Shown: piece by piece, positions 10,419 to 22,760 of the stretch
Numbering within the stretch: the stretch's first letter is position 1
Layout of the letters: each line of letters opens with the position of its first letter
Assembly (NCBI GenBank): GCA_022702545.1
Contig: JAHRBC010000005.1
Coordinates: forward strand, 2,976,001-3,040,000
Reading direction: 5' to 3'
Length of the DNA: 64,000 nucleotides
From: Phycomyces nitens
Taxonomy: Eukaryota; Mucoromycota; Mucoromycetes; Mucorales; Phycomycetaceae
The notes under the pieces: generated by a model
The model's database searches: none
The model's input: the letters and a program-made list of their open reading frames with translations, nothing else
What the model was told of the DNA's origin: nothing
Translations under genes and position numbers: made by a program

Positions 10419-13400
10419 ATGTCATCTTCAAATACTTTTTACAACACCAAGTGCTATTGCAATAGATGCAACAACAATGGCCAAGGCTACACATTGGTAG
10501 CAAGCCGAACTGCTCAGCGTCATAGCAAGAGAGCAAGAATTGAACAGAGCAACTCAAATGAGATTGGTATGATAATTTCAGTGTTTATTTTTATGTATTG
10601 TATAATAATTTCGGCGGTATGAAACACAGACACTCAAGCAGACATGGATATTGATATTCAATGTAAGAAAAGTTTATTTGAAAAAAGTAGAGACTAAGAA
10701 ACTATTATATTCTATAAGCGGTCATTTCTACTCAACAGTCTGGACCCTCGGATGTATTGGACGGTCAGACCAACTCACCTTTTTGGGATGCCGATGTAAT
10801 GCTGGATGAGGGCGATTCAGTTGCTAATGAGGCCAATGCCGATGGCGAACGCGATGACGAAAGCGATGATGAAGAAGATGAAGGCGAAGATGAAGTTGAG
10901 ATCGAGGTTGAGGAATTCGACAGTGAAGGTGCGTGTTGCATAGCCAAAAGCAAAGAGAAAGCAGCAAAGAAAAAGCCTGAAAAGAATTGAATATTAATTT
11001 TTTCGATTTTAAAATAGACCCTTTCCCAACCCCCAATATGCCTGAAAATCCTGTGCACAGGTTTATTGCCGTTTTTGTTGTCCTCTTTGCATCCCGCTAT
11101 GTGGTCAACAAGGGTGCTGTTGTCTTGATCGAGTTCATCAACACACTCTTGACGATTTACGAGCAGGATTTCCAGCTCCCATCCAGTCTTCTTGGTCTGC
11201 AAAGAATGACAGGATATTCTGCGATTTCCAACGGTATCAGGAGATTCGTAGCCTGTCCTGATTGCCACGCAGTTTATGAAGAAAACCAGTCTGTCCCCCT
11301 CACTGTGTTTTCACGAAAGTTGGTGCACGTCTGACCTGCAACTGCAAGTTGACCAAGGTTACATCGTCTGGAGCATTGGTTCCCAAGCGCGTGTTCCAAT
11401 ACCAGTCATTGAAGCATGCCTTGAAAATTCTTTTCCTTCGCCCTGATTTTGAAGCAAGCATTCAACACTGGAATCAGGAGCTCAAGATCATGGATACAAT
11501 GTGCGACATCTTTGACGGTGTTATGTGGAAGGAGTTGAAAGACATCAGTGGTGAATCTTTTGTTGCCCATCCTCGTTCTTTGATGTTGACGTTGAACATT
11601 GATTGGTTCCAGCCCTTTGACAGGGTCACATACTCTTGTGGGGCCATTTACTTGGTGGTTAACAACTTGCCTCGTGAGGAGCGGTTTAAGGCAGAGAACA
11701 CTATCCTTGTTGGACTCATGCCTGGGCCAAAGGAGCCAAAGTCCGAAGAGATTAACCATTATCTCAAGCCTTTGGTTGATGAGTTGGAACAACTGTACGT
11801 GGGAATGACTATCCCAACCTTTGAATGCATTTCTGGAGCAACCGTCCGTGCAGCTTTGTTCATGGTAGCATGTGACATCCCTGCAGCCAGAAAGACAAGT
11901 GGATTCACGTCCCATAACAGCACAAACGCCTGTTACAAGTGTTGTCGCAAATTTTCTCGTCTTCCTGGGACAAGCAGTGTGGACTTCCGTGGGTTCAATG
12001 AGTCTGGGTGGCGTCGTCGTCGTGGTGTGGAGAACCGTTTGCATGCTGAGGTGTGGAAGAGTGCAAGTACGCCCTCAGAAAGGCATGAGTTGGAGGTCGA
12101 AAATGGTGTTCGATGGTCGCAACTCCATCGCCTTGGATACTTTGATCTAGTACGTGGAACGATCATTGATCCCATGCATAACCTATTCTTGGGTACAGCC
12201 AAGAGGATGGTCGAGACGTGGACTACTAGTGGTCTAATCACGGATAGGAAGCTGGCTTCTATGCAAGTAATGGCCGAATCAATGGTGGTGCCAACTGACT
12301 ACACCATTTTGAAGACGAAGATCAGTAGAGGATTTCCATATATGAAGGCTGATGAATGGAAATCCTGGGTGTTGGTGTATTCTCCTGTGCTGCTCAGAGA
12401 CGTTCTTCCTCTGGATAAGTTCAAGAATTGGATCGACTTTGTTGATGCTTGCCATCTCCTTGCAACACCAACAATCACGTTTGATGACCTTGACGACGCC
12501 CATGCCCATTTGGAAAGATTCTGTCAGAAATGCGAAGAATTGTATCCTGCTCCCACTCTCACCTGCAACATGCACCTGCACATCCATCTTCGCGAAACCA
12601 TTCGTGATTTTGGACCTGTGTATGGTTATTGGCTGTTTGGGTTCGAGAGGTACAATGGCCTGTTGAAGAAGATCGACACCAACAGAAGAGATGGATTTGA
12701 GTCCACATTCATGAAGACTTTTGTTGAAGACATGTACAAGGGCGACTACGTACAAAAAATGCTCTCCTGTCCGAACCAAGCTTCTTTCCGTCCTCTTCTG
12801 TCAAAACTCACATCATCATCCACAACTGCCACCTCCTCCTCTGCCCCTCTTTCACACACGCCATTTATACTTCAGCTATTTGTGCGTGCATCTTTAAAGC
12901 CTGAATTTCCGATAAAGGGAAATGAGCCCCTTCCTCTCTCTGCCTTCCCTCTCTTGGTGAGAAAGCCATCTGTAATGGATGATACAGATTATCTCCAGTT
13001 GTTGGAGTACTATCGGCTATCGTATGGTATACCAAGTCTTCAGCATTATCATCAGGCAACGTCTTCAGGTATCTTTGTTGATAATCATATCACAAAGATA
13101 AAATCTATCAATCTTCTCGGCCAGACGTATAAAGGCAAAAATGGTTCCGTAGACCGTGGGTCATTCATTCAAGCACTATTCCTGGGTAGAGTTGGTGATC
13201 CTCCACGAGCATACACAGGACAAATTCAGTACTTGTTCCTCCACAAGCTCAGTTGTTCATCAATCGGAAATAATTCCACTCATGTCTTTGCTTTCGTGAG
13301 ATGGCTCATCAACATGCCAAGTAGAACACGTGAATACGAAGGAGTTGAGGTCTGCTTGCCAAGTTTCTCTCCAGATGATTATCATTGTATATTGCCAGTA

Positions 13401-13496
13401 CATCGTATTCTTTTGGAAGTCGCGACTGCTGAGCTGGTGTCTGGTGTTAATGTGAAGATGCTGGTCATTCCTTTACCAAAAAAGATGTATGCTTAA
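10419..13496 (+). pseudogene. E2 transposase (CMC/Plavaka-like), 1-bp deletion
   Basis: Exons at 10419-10566, 10630-10662, 10719-10928 and 11018-13496. The sum is 2870 nt, one short of the 2871 in E1. The missing T is in the C-rich run near 11298-11302 (CCCCCTCAC here, CCCCCTTCAC in E1). The frame therefore ends at about 11334 and is open again from 11349. The catalytic motifs ACDIPAARK, DPMHNLFLG and FGFERYNG are all present, and the Arg codon lost in E1 is intact here. The defects of E1 and E2 lie in different places. The stop is followed by AATAAATAAA poly(A)-like sequence. Confidence 0.9.
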
Positions 13497-13628
13497 AGCA
13501 TTAATAAATAAATACTTGTTTCTTTTAAAAAGAACAAAACAAAACATTCATTGCCTGTAAACATGTCTTTGGGATTAAATACGTAAGCAAGAGTAAAATA
13601 AAACAATTGTTTTTTATTTATTTTTTAT

Positions 13629-14743
13629 TTAATTTCTTATGACCCAAGGAGGCAGACGGGCGGCCAAGTCACCAGGGACTGCTAAGTCTCTGACTCCTTT
13701 GAGATCTCTTGACAGCATCTGATGAGCATTCATCCCCAAGTCAAGAGAAACGAATGAGTCAACGATTTCAATAAACCGGTTGAACTAAATAGCATTTGTT
13801 AATATTTCAAAAATGATATCTTAATAAATATATTATTATATATTGTTTACAGAATAATTTACCTCATCGCTTCTCCAGCTTGGGCGATAAACGGAGACCC
13901 GACGCTTGCCAAGAGTCTTTGAAGTATCGTTGTCTGATTCTCCTTCAGACATTGCTTCTTTCTGAAGCAGACCAGAACAAACTTGCCCCATTGCCTGCTC
14001 AATGGCCTCCTTATGTTTGAGAAAGGCAGTCATGCGACGTTCGAAATGCTAACAAATATCCAACATGTATTCATTAATATTTGTCTCTAGTTTGAATAGT
14101 ATACAACCTACATCTTTTTCACGGTTTGCCCTTCTCGAACGAGCGTTGGAGACTGCCTTCTTCTCAGAAGACTTTCTCTGCTCCTGACGACGGCTACAGA
14201 AGTTTCTGTAGACTTTCTCTCGAATGTCACTTCTTCTCAAGGGCGAGCCAACAAAATTTGGCCCAAGGTAAGCCAGTAGACGTTCTACCAGCTCCTTGTT
14301 GGGACTCTCGTCAAAGTGAGTATGGACATCCCACCTTGGCTTGTTGTTATTTGCCTGGATGTCAACCAACGCCCTTGACCTCAACTTTGGCTGCCACAAA
14401 TATTCACGAATATCTTTCTGTTTGATCAAAATAAGAATTTAGTTGATAGGATATTATATCTGGTGACACCTACAAACACACGTTTCTTTGCATCAGACAT
14501 CGATTCATTTGTGGCCTCGGCAGTTGGGGCAGCAACAGAGGCAAGAACAGGTACTGGAGCCACAATACTTGTGGCAGCAATGACAGTGAGGTTGGACTCA
14601 ATAAGAGTCCCCATTCTTCTGTTCATCGTGGTCATGTCGCCTCTAATTGAGGCAAGATCCTCTTGGAGATTCGTGATGACCGTCTGCATATTGACATCGT
14701 CGTCAGCAGGTCGTGGAGCAATATTCCTTCTTTGGTTTGACAT
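13629..14743 (-). pseudogene. E2 accessory protein gene, +1 frameshift in exon 3
   Basis: Exons on minus: 14743-14474 (270 nt), 14417-14112 (306 nt), 14049-13863 (187 nt) and 13784-13629 (156 nt). Exon 3 is 186 nt in E1, E4 and E5. The extra base lies at the exon start, where E1 has TTTAAAACG and E2 has TTTCGAAACG. The C-terminus reads LPPWVIRN, keeping the Trp codon that became a stop in E1. Motifs ANNNKPRW, SPNKELV and RPSWRS are intact. An alternative acceptor could rescue the frame, but I see no obvious one. Confidence 0.75.
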
Positions 14744-14977
14744 TTTCTATTATAAATTATATCAAAAATACACAATATTTAATACTCGTTTACTACTTTA
14801 AGTTTAAACATATCTTTTACTTAAAACGCACAAGAGACAGATAGATAGAAAAATTGGATTTAAGTGGGAAGAGTGAACAAGTTGGTCAAAAGGATTTAAT
14901 AATATAAAATACAGATTATATATTAGTAAAGACAGCTTTATTTATAAATCCAAAAAGACTTCTTGTACACATTAATG

Positions 14978-16148
14978 AACGGCACCATTATTGCTTTTGG
15001 ACTCTATCCATTACACCTATTCTGTCTCTGTTTCAAATTATATATCCTTGTATTTTTTTTTCTTTTTAGCCTTTTTTCCTTTCTCTTGTTTCCTTATATC
15101 CGCGCCTATTTTCTCTTTCTTTTTTTACACCTCTTTAGACTAAAAATTGGCAGCTTCTTTATAAACACGCACTCATTCCAATACATCCTGCCTGCATTGC
15201 TCCTCCAAACTAATCATGGTCAGTTAAATGTGCCGGTGCCATCTTGCAAATTATTCTGATTCTCTCTTTCTATTTTATAGACCTCTTCCACTTTCATAGC
15301 CTATTATATGATAACGTCATCAGTCCCAGTGTAAAAAAATATTTTCGTGTCAAACTTTTTTTTCTCTAATGCTTCTTATTCTCCTATAGGCCGCCGCCAT
15401 CAATCACCCTATACCCCATCTGCGTCTTCTATCATCTACAACTGTCATCATAATGGTAATGCTGTCTTTTAGCTTTTATACTTTTTTATATATTTATTCT
15501 GACTATCTCTTTTGATCTTATAGACCTCCTCTACTGGCATGGTCTATTATATGGTATCGTCATTGGTGCTATGGTAAAAAATCTTTTTGTGTCAAAAAAA
15601 TAATAATTTTCTTTTCTAACGTTTCTTATTCTACAATAGGCCGCCGCCATCACTGTCTACCTCATCTGCCTCCCTCATCATCTACGACTGGTTATCATAA
15701 TGGTAATGCCGTTTCTTGGTCTTTGTGCTTTTCAAAATATTATTCTGGCTATTTACTAATAATTTTTTATACTCTTAATAAGAAGCTATTGTTGGCCGCC
15801 ATATACCATCCCTCTACTATAATCGCCAACTCTGCTTCTGGTATGTAAATTAATTATTTTATCACTCAATTCACCTGTAATAATTTATTTTACCCCATCT
15901 CTAGTCAACCTAATCATACAAGATGCCATGCCGCACAACTCAGCCCCTCTTTGTCCATTCTTGTCCATCCCTTACAATGTAAGTATAATATACCTCGCAT
16001 CTTGAATAGCACCCGCACTTTTGAATATATGTCACTAATATAACTTTTATTATATCAGAACACTACCGCAACCACCCAAATCGCCGTCGGACCTTATTTT
16101 CAGGTATTGTTCAGTAGAGAAGCACCCGATCCAAGTAGTATCAAGTAG
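14978..16148 (+). other. E2 mini-exon region (putative third gene)
   Basis: A first block opens with ATG at 14978 (TIIAFGLYPLHLFC). Two copies of an exon-pair module follow, with acceptors ending at 15280, 15389, 15523 and 15639. Later exon-like blocks include one reading VNLIIQDAMPHNSAPLC and then PFLSIPYN, and a last one reading NTTATTQIAVGPYFQ, ending at TAG 16146-16148. Each block lies between a TATAG-type acceptor and a GTAA or GTATG donor. Conservation with E4 and E5 at the amino-acid level in the last exons supports coding. The module exons vary in length and may not all be in frame. Confidence 0.5.
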
Positions 16149-16675
16149 GCCGGTAGAAGCGGCAAGGATAGACAGTAATAGTATTAGAACTCATGTATAG
16201 AACCATTCTATTCTTTCCAATAAACACAAATATAAACCATAAACAACCTAATAAGTACGGGATATAAAATAATGGGGGAGCATTCAATGCTTGATTACAC
16301 AGTAATAGCCTTCAAATATTGGTTAAAAATTAAGAAAGCCTTCAATCCACCTGAGTATAATCGGATTTTAATCATGTCAAGAGGTTCTTTTGCTTTCAAC
16401 TTTCCTCTTATATAAAGAGTGTACAACAACGAAACTTGGTTTCAAATAGACTTTTATTCTGTACATCAGGTCAAATTAATGACCCGCTCATACTAACAAC
16501 CCCCACTTGGTCAGCCCATGAAGTAAATACTCATGCAGAAACCAGGTCATAACTCATTGTGTAAAACTTGGCTTTGGCACATACAGAAACCCATACAGCG
16601 TATCTAATAAATCTTAATTTTACCCCTTAGTAACCGCACTTTTACACATGAGTATTCAGACCCATTTTTCCAGTG
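16149..16675. other. E2 right subterminal region, no gene
   Basis: Contains an AATAAA signal near 16220 for the mini-exon region, a TCTTATATAAAGAG segment, and the terminal inverted repeat. The matching region of E1 is 845-1372, and a fragment of similar sequence recurs at 62422-62673. I see no coding potential. Confidence 0.6.
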
Positions 16676-17110
16676 TACCTCATGTTGACAATAACAAGGG
16701 TGCGATAAAGAATGAATATAACGGGGGTAGAACCGCAATTCAATGACAGCAAGAGGATAAAAGAAGAGAAAATGAAGAAATAAACAGAGATATATGAACT
16801 TTGCTCAGGAAAGTTAGATATATTCTTGACAGCAACAGATACAAGGGATAGGAATACAAATAGAGAGACAGAACTAGATAATTTCACTCAGGACAATTAA
16901 TCAAGTTGACAGCAAGGTACTGGGAAGTTACAAAATCAGGAAAAAGGGAAAAGAATGAAAAGAAAAATCAATCTTGGCACAAAGTATGTTTAGGAATTTC
17001 TATACAAGACAATTCACTAATTCAGGGACGGAAAATAAGAGAGAGATAACTGATAATATTTATTGATTGAAATTTTGGTCTCTTATATAGACTTCATAAA
17101 ATGTTACTTA

Positions 17111-19419
17111 CACTGGAAAAAGTATACGATTTTATGGTAGAGAAATATCTGTTGTATCAAAGTATCATCATCAATTTATTGTTATTTCAATCTATATTTC
17201 TCTACCATACAAATATGAATGATACTATAGGGAATGACGCCTGGTCTATCAGAGAAATAGGTCTTTAGTTCTGCTTTAAAAACCTTTGATACCCCCCAAC
17301 TTTTCTGTTATTAAAGAGGTCTAGTTTATTTTATATTTCGTGTCAAGTAAGCCTATTATTTATTGTATATTGTGCCATATAAAGCTAATTGCAATATTGC
17401 GATTTACAATCTATTCATATTCTTTACTTTTAATCTCAGTAACTCATCTCTTTAGGCTGAAAAGCAAAGGGAAATAATGTCTTTAGACTGAAAAGTAAAG
17501 GGAAATAATGTCTTTTAGACTGAAAAGCAAAGGGAAATAATGTATTTTAGACTGAAAAGCACCATATCATATGTTTACATACAAGCCTCATTTGTTTGTT
17601 GATTTTTTAAAAATAAATTGTTTTTTATTTATTTTTTATTTATTTAATATATATATTTCTAGATGAATGCTCTAATCATATAATAATAATATATATGCTA
17701 TTTCTAGAGTATTGTTTAATATTTTGCATCTAGCAAGACCAACAAGTTCCTACCTGATAAATATTGGATACTGTCTTGGAGGAGAATGGTGCTATTCAAT
17801 AGTAATAGGAGCAAAGATTAATTAAATAATTGTAATGGATCAAATTATTTGCTGTTGTACTTACAATGTTGATATCGTGAGTAGATAGACTACTTGATAG
17901 ATTCATGAGAATATTTCAGCATATTAGCTGTCAGTTGAGATTGTCTAAGAATTGCAAAGTTATTAGTATTCTGGATATTCATATATACTATATTATCAGC
18001 GGTTTTCTTACCTGTGTGATTGTTTGTGTTGTGGGTAGAAATAAACTTGGAAAGATACGAAAGAATTTGTGAGAACTTGTGTAGGGTGTTTATTCAAAAG
18101 AAAAAGGTTATGTTTCTACACAGAACTAACTACTGATATTTATATGTTTTCTGATTTATAATTCAGTATATGCTTTGGTAATATTTATCACAATGAGTCA
18201 TCTTCCAGGAGTATTGTCTTTCTGGAAAGATCCAGAGAGACCTATTGATATGATACTTCTCCAGTCAGATCAGCCAGAGAGCTTTGGTAAAGAAGAGCAT
18301 TTATGCTATTGGTAATATTTTAATATTCCGACCCAGATACTTGGGTAATGTTTTTAGAATTATTAATTCATTGTAGTTGTAGTCTCTCAATCAAGTATTC
18401 ATATAATCAACAAAATATGTAGATGGAATATGATGATGCCATTAGATAAATATGTGTATATCTGTATATCCCATACTATGGTGATAACAATAATAATAAT
18501 AAATAATAATCAATTATGTGTATGATGATCTGTGTATTGGATAATCTCATAAAGCCAGATCTGTTTGACTGGAATAGCTGAGGATATTATTTTATCCTTC
18601 AGTCTTACTCTCAGATTCAGCAGTGATCAATACTCATTTACAACAGTTTGTTCAGGCATGCGGATGAGATTCTTAATATATCTAATAGAGAATAGAACAT
18701 AGTTATATATGTATAAGTAAAGAGATATATATGATTTATAATAATATAATAGCTTACCATGATGTTTGGTTACAAGATTGAATGACATGCAAAGCCGTGA
18801 TGACTAGAGATATTGTCATTATCAAAGAGAAGATTTGAGCAAATATTATTTTAAATTATTAAACCATGTAAAATGACCAAAGAGGAGAAGCTTGTTGATG
18901 ATCTGTAAAGATAATGGCAAAATCATTAAGTAATTACATAAAATAATAAGAATAAAATAATTATCAGTATGTGTATAAGAGCAAGAGGCAAAAGAGAAAG
19001 AACAAAAAATAATTTGCATTCCAAGGTGGTTTACCCCTAAAAAAAGTGCAATCTGTAAAACTAATAATCCCAAAAACATAATATAATCGTCATTTTCATT
19101 TTACAGTTAGACACTTTATTTAATCAAGAAAGACTCTAATCATTTTTAAGTCAAGGTCTTGTAGAATTACCTATATATGATTATTCATTTTAATCACCAC
19201 CCAAGAATATTAACTTTACAACTTTCAAAAGACAGAGAAAACATTGTAGTTTAATAATCAACAAAAATAAAAACATATTCTAATGTCCATCCAATAGAAC
19301 TACCAAATATTTTTAATGCCGTCTAAAGTGAGTAATCAAGAAAAGAGCTAATTCAAGACCTATACTCCCCTCGTTTCAATTGATATATTTAGAGTTGAAA
19401 TCAGATATTTTTTGCAGTG
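17111..19419. mobile_element. E11: non-autonomous CACTG-end element, 2.3 kb
   Basis: Left end CACTGGAAAAAGTATAC; right end, read inward on minus, CACTGCAAAAAATATC. The target duplication TTA is at 17108-17110 and 19420-19422. B3 gives the empty site (TTACTTTGTAGATAATTATG). The asymmetric ends (CACTGG left, CACTGC right) match those of E5, so E5-type transposase might mobilise it. Inside are a hairpin (ATGGTAGAGAAATAT at 17136 and its complement at 17192) and short tandem repeats. No open frame resembles a known protein. Confidence 0.85.
17454..17570. repeat. 32-bp tandem repeat in E11
   Basis: About 3.5 copies of a unit built on AGACTGAAAAGCAAAGGGAA, starting at 17454, 17485, 17517 and 17549. 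It is a candidate subterminal transposase-binding array. Confidence 0.75.
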
Positions 19420-20847
19420 TTAGTGATAAATGATGAATTGATTAATAATAAAATATAGGAATTGGGTGTGTGAATGAAAAATAGAACAGTATATGAGATA
19501 ATGGATAAGGATAATAATGACTTTGGGGGTAGAGGTATGAGATGATAAGACAAAATAAGATATGATAGTATGAGAAAATGAGATATACAGTGAAGGTGAT
19601 AATATAAAAATAGAGGACAAATATGATAAGACAAAATGAGATATGAAAATGTGCGAAGACAATGTAAATATGAAGTATGAAGATATGGATAACAGTAATA
19701 TGATAAAGTGAGCAGTGTGAGAGAAGGGACAGAGATATGAAGGGGTATGAATAAAATGAAGTGCCAATGTGTGAGAGGGTGTAAAGAGGTAGATAACATG
19801 AAGAGAAAGATAAGTGCGCACAAACAGCAACGTGGGGAGAAGGGAAGGGAAGATAGATGACAAAAATAGTGTACAATAGATAAATATGGAAATGGATAGG
19901 AGGGGTTTGAAATGAGAGCAAAGGTGACAAATATGAAAAATCAAAGAAGTGCGGAGAAAAGGGAGATATGAGAAATAAGGTGACTTGCAAAATGGGGAAA
20001 GGTGACGTTGCCAAGTTGATCAGGATGCTACGTCACACTTTCTAGCAGAGAAGGCCTTGGAAAAGTCACGTGAAATGGAGAGAAGTGGGCAAAGCTGGAA
20101 ACCCTACAACACCCGTGTCAACATTGACGCGTGATGTGTTTGTATGGTTGTGTATGGTAACCGAACGGGTGACAAATAAAATATATAAAAGAAACAATGA
20201 AAGAACCAGTAAAAGACTAACGAAACTCAACAGAAATATCCCCAAAATGACCGGGCAAAATATAACTGCTCTTCAGAGATCGAGAGCTTAAACTCAAAAG
20301 AATAAAATAACCATAAAATTGATTGTAAAACTGACTGATAATATTTATTCATTAGAAAAAAATGTCTTTTATAGACAAAGAAAATAACTAAAAGAATAAC
20401 CGAAAAATGAAATAATAAAATAATAAAATGATGCTATCACTACGGCGGAAGGACCAGTAGCTGTGCCAAAAACGGTAGCATAACTACCGTTTTTTATGAT
20501 TTTAGAGCACTTTATCTCCGCAGATTGTGGTTGAAAGGTAATGTCATCGATGCCGATTCATAAAAGTCGCATGGAATGTCTTTTCATCAGGCAATGAGGT
20601 AGTTGTAGTACCATAGAAAGGGCTCGTAAGTTTTTAGGCAACGTTATTTATTGAAATGAGCATTTTATTTGGTGTTAAAGATGTTGCGCATTTTTGAGAA
20701 AAATAATTTTTCGCCTGTGTGAACAAAACGGTAGTTATGCTACCGTTTTTTTGAAACCGAATTTTTATTTTTGACATTATTAGCCATTTTATTTTATTTT
20801 ATTTGGTATTGATATTTATAAGGAAAGAAAAAAGAAAAAGAAAATTT

Positions 20848-21724
20848 TTATAAAGTGGCAAGGTTCCCCATGGTCACATGCAGATTGTCATTAAACACAT
20901 AATATGATGTAATGATAAAGAACTGATTACTACTCGGAGGGTACTGGATGAGCCCAACTTGATGCTGAATGTCATCCACATTAACAGCATATTTTGGCTG
21001 GGTTGTTTGTCCAGTTGAGCTGTGTGACCGCCATATTACAATTGGCACAGATGAGTCATGGGCTGCTGTACCATGCTCTTTCATCACTTCAACGAATGCC
21101 AGAAAGTGCGGTGTGCCATCAACCTCTTTATGCTCAAAATAAAATTCCACAGTGCCAACAAACCAGCTTTGAATAGTTATATTGCGACGGCTAGATAAAA
21201 ATATAAAAAATGCGAGTGATCTCTATTTTGTATTTTGACTAATACCAATACTCACTTTCTGTATGGACAGGTGAACATCACATGATGATTGCCACGTCTG
21301 GTCTCGTTTTTATTCTTCGGTACATACATGAAGAATGTACAGTTGAATTTTTCCAAAGACGAGAAGCAACAACAATCGTCGGGTCATCAAGTTCAATACT
21401 GTTCATACCACTGTTTCGCACATAGTACTTTGCCAAAGTATTCTTGACAACAGGGCTGCTGACACCTTCCAAGTCATCATCATTCAAGCTGGCATGTCAG
21501 TTGAATGGCTCCCATAGCTGGGCAGCACTTACACCATCTGGAAGATCTAAGAAACTTGCTTCATTATATGTGGACGGCTGACTTGTACTAGGATAATTCT
21601 GAGAGCTGTTTGCTGAACTGACAAAGCTATGAACAGCAAAGCGCTCAACAAGCAAACTGGCATTTCTACCGCCCTTCAAGTTTGACGTGATAAGCTTGGA
21701 GTATACTCTAATTACTTTTTCCAT
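20848..21724 (-). pseudogene. E6 transposase C-terminal remnant
   Basis: Three minus-strand pieces (21724-21497, 21487-21278 and 21150-20848) are separated by stops and a probable 65-nt intron near 21190-21255. The last piece (EFYFEHKEVDG, then a segment ending YVFNDNLHV) occupies the position of the C-terminal domain of large fungal CACTA transposases. There, a receptor-like GQIQYLF...HVFAFVRW segment precedes the end. No catalytic core is present. The same broken structure in E7 shows that the decay preceded their spread. Confidence 0.55.
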
Positions 21725-22360
21725 GGGTAGGTAAGAGATTATTTGACTAATAATAGCAATAGCAGCAAAGACACTTCTTGGTCAATGATGACAAAATCAA
21801 CGTACCTGTCATCAATGATTGTGGCCAGTGAGGCACGGCTAGGACAATAGCACTCCACATTTACAAGTGCAAAAGAATGTGGTGTGCCAAGAATCTTCTT
21901 CAAGACACCTTTAAGAGTGCAAACCAGACTTGTAAGAGAAAAATAGCAGAGAACAGCCAGGCAAGTTTATTAATTAACAAACATTTGAATATACATTATA
22001 ATTAATACAATATTTTTATTATGTTATAGCAGGAAAGAGCAAGCAGTTCTTTTCTTTCGGAAGATGAGGTATTTCAAACGGATGACGAGGCTGAATCCCC
22101 AATCATGACAGATGTACTATAAGTTAGAGCTTTTTGTTGCTCATCTATTCTCAATTTAATATTAATATAATAATTCTACTGTTTGATATAGGTTTACACC
22201 ACTAGGAATGAGCAATGAGCCTTCATCTAAGAGAAACAGACTAAGTCTTTAATATTCTTTAGGCTGCTCTTATTGGTTCTCTCATATTTTTAGTATATGT
22301 TTTAGCGCACTTTTTCTTTTCCTCTTTTCCTTTAGCTGTTTTATCTTTGCTTTGGTCCTC

Positions 22361-22760
22361 TCCTTTGAAATAAAATCGAATAACTCTCCATCACGTAAGA
22401 TTGCCACCTTAATAAATGCCTGATTGGCATCTTGTATACCACATCTTCAGCTCTGTTGTTTTTAATCTAGGAATGAAACACACATCTCGCCCTTTTTCAA
22501 GCACCAAAAAAAATGAAATTTTTTTATAGCTGTATTATGCCAAGGTTAGTTTATATTTCTTTTCTTTTCTTTGCTCTACTTTTTTGAAGTAAAACTAAAT
22601 GACCCTCCCTTATGTAAGGTTGTCAATGACATAAACATCCGATTGGAATCTTGTATACCACATCTTCAGCTCTGCTATCTTTAATCAAGGAATGAAACAC
22701 TCATCTCATAATTTTTCAGACACTAAAAAAAGGTGAAAATTTTTTACAGCTATATTACAC
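22361..22760. repeat. Diverged direct repeat, ~190 bp x2, inside E6
   Basis: Two copies carry TTGTATACCACATCTTCAGC and GGAATGAAACAC..CATCTC in the same order, at about 22370-22550 and 22590-22760. Both copies recur in E7 (41030-41420). Confidence 0.75.

Larger units (their letters stand above)
10175..16675 (+). mobile_element. E2: CACTG-end DNA transposon, 6.5 kb
   Basis: Inverted-orientation sister of E1, with the same 32-bp terminal repeats (CACTGGAAAAATGGGTCTG / complement). The flanks carry TAC at 10171-10173 and 16676-16678. One extra G (10174) sits between the left TAC and the terminus. The empty site is seen in B3 (AATACCACTCGTTGAC). It carries a transposase (plus), accessory gene (minus) and mini-exon region (plus). 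Both main genes are frameshifted, so it is non-autonomous. Confidence 0.92.
10113..20120 (-). repeat. LTR-like repeat B2, split by E2 and E11
   Basis: Its own segments are 10113-10173, 16679-17110 and 19420-20120, about 1.2 kb in all. The start TGACGCGTGTTGAGTTTG and the block GGGGGTAGAACCGCAATTCAA match B3 (30979 onward), which supplies the uninterrupted reference sequence at both insertion sites. It ends ACAACACCCGTGTCA at 20120. A 4-bp ACAT separates it from A2. On the minus strand, TCTATATAAGAGAC is the TATA-like element with AATAAA nearby. The 19420-20014 part is pyrimidine-rich on minus and yields spurious reading frames. Confidence 0.75.

Noticed and set aside
19401..20014. Three hydrophobic minus-strand reading frames of 140-190 codons
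   Set aside because: Pyrimidine-rich LTR sequence open in all three frames at once. The corresponding B3 region (42546-43058) is similar only as DNA.
21278..21487. E6 middle piece as an independent small gene
   Set aside because: It is framed by stops, lies within a transposase remnant, and is broken differently in E7.
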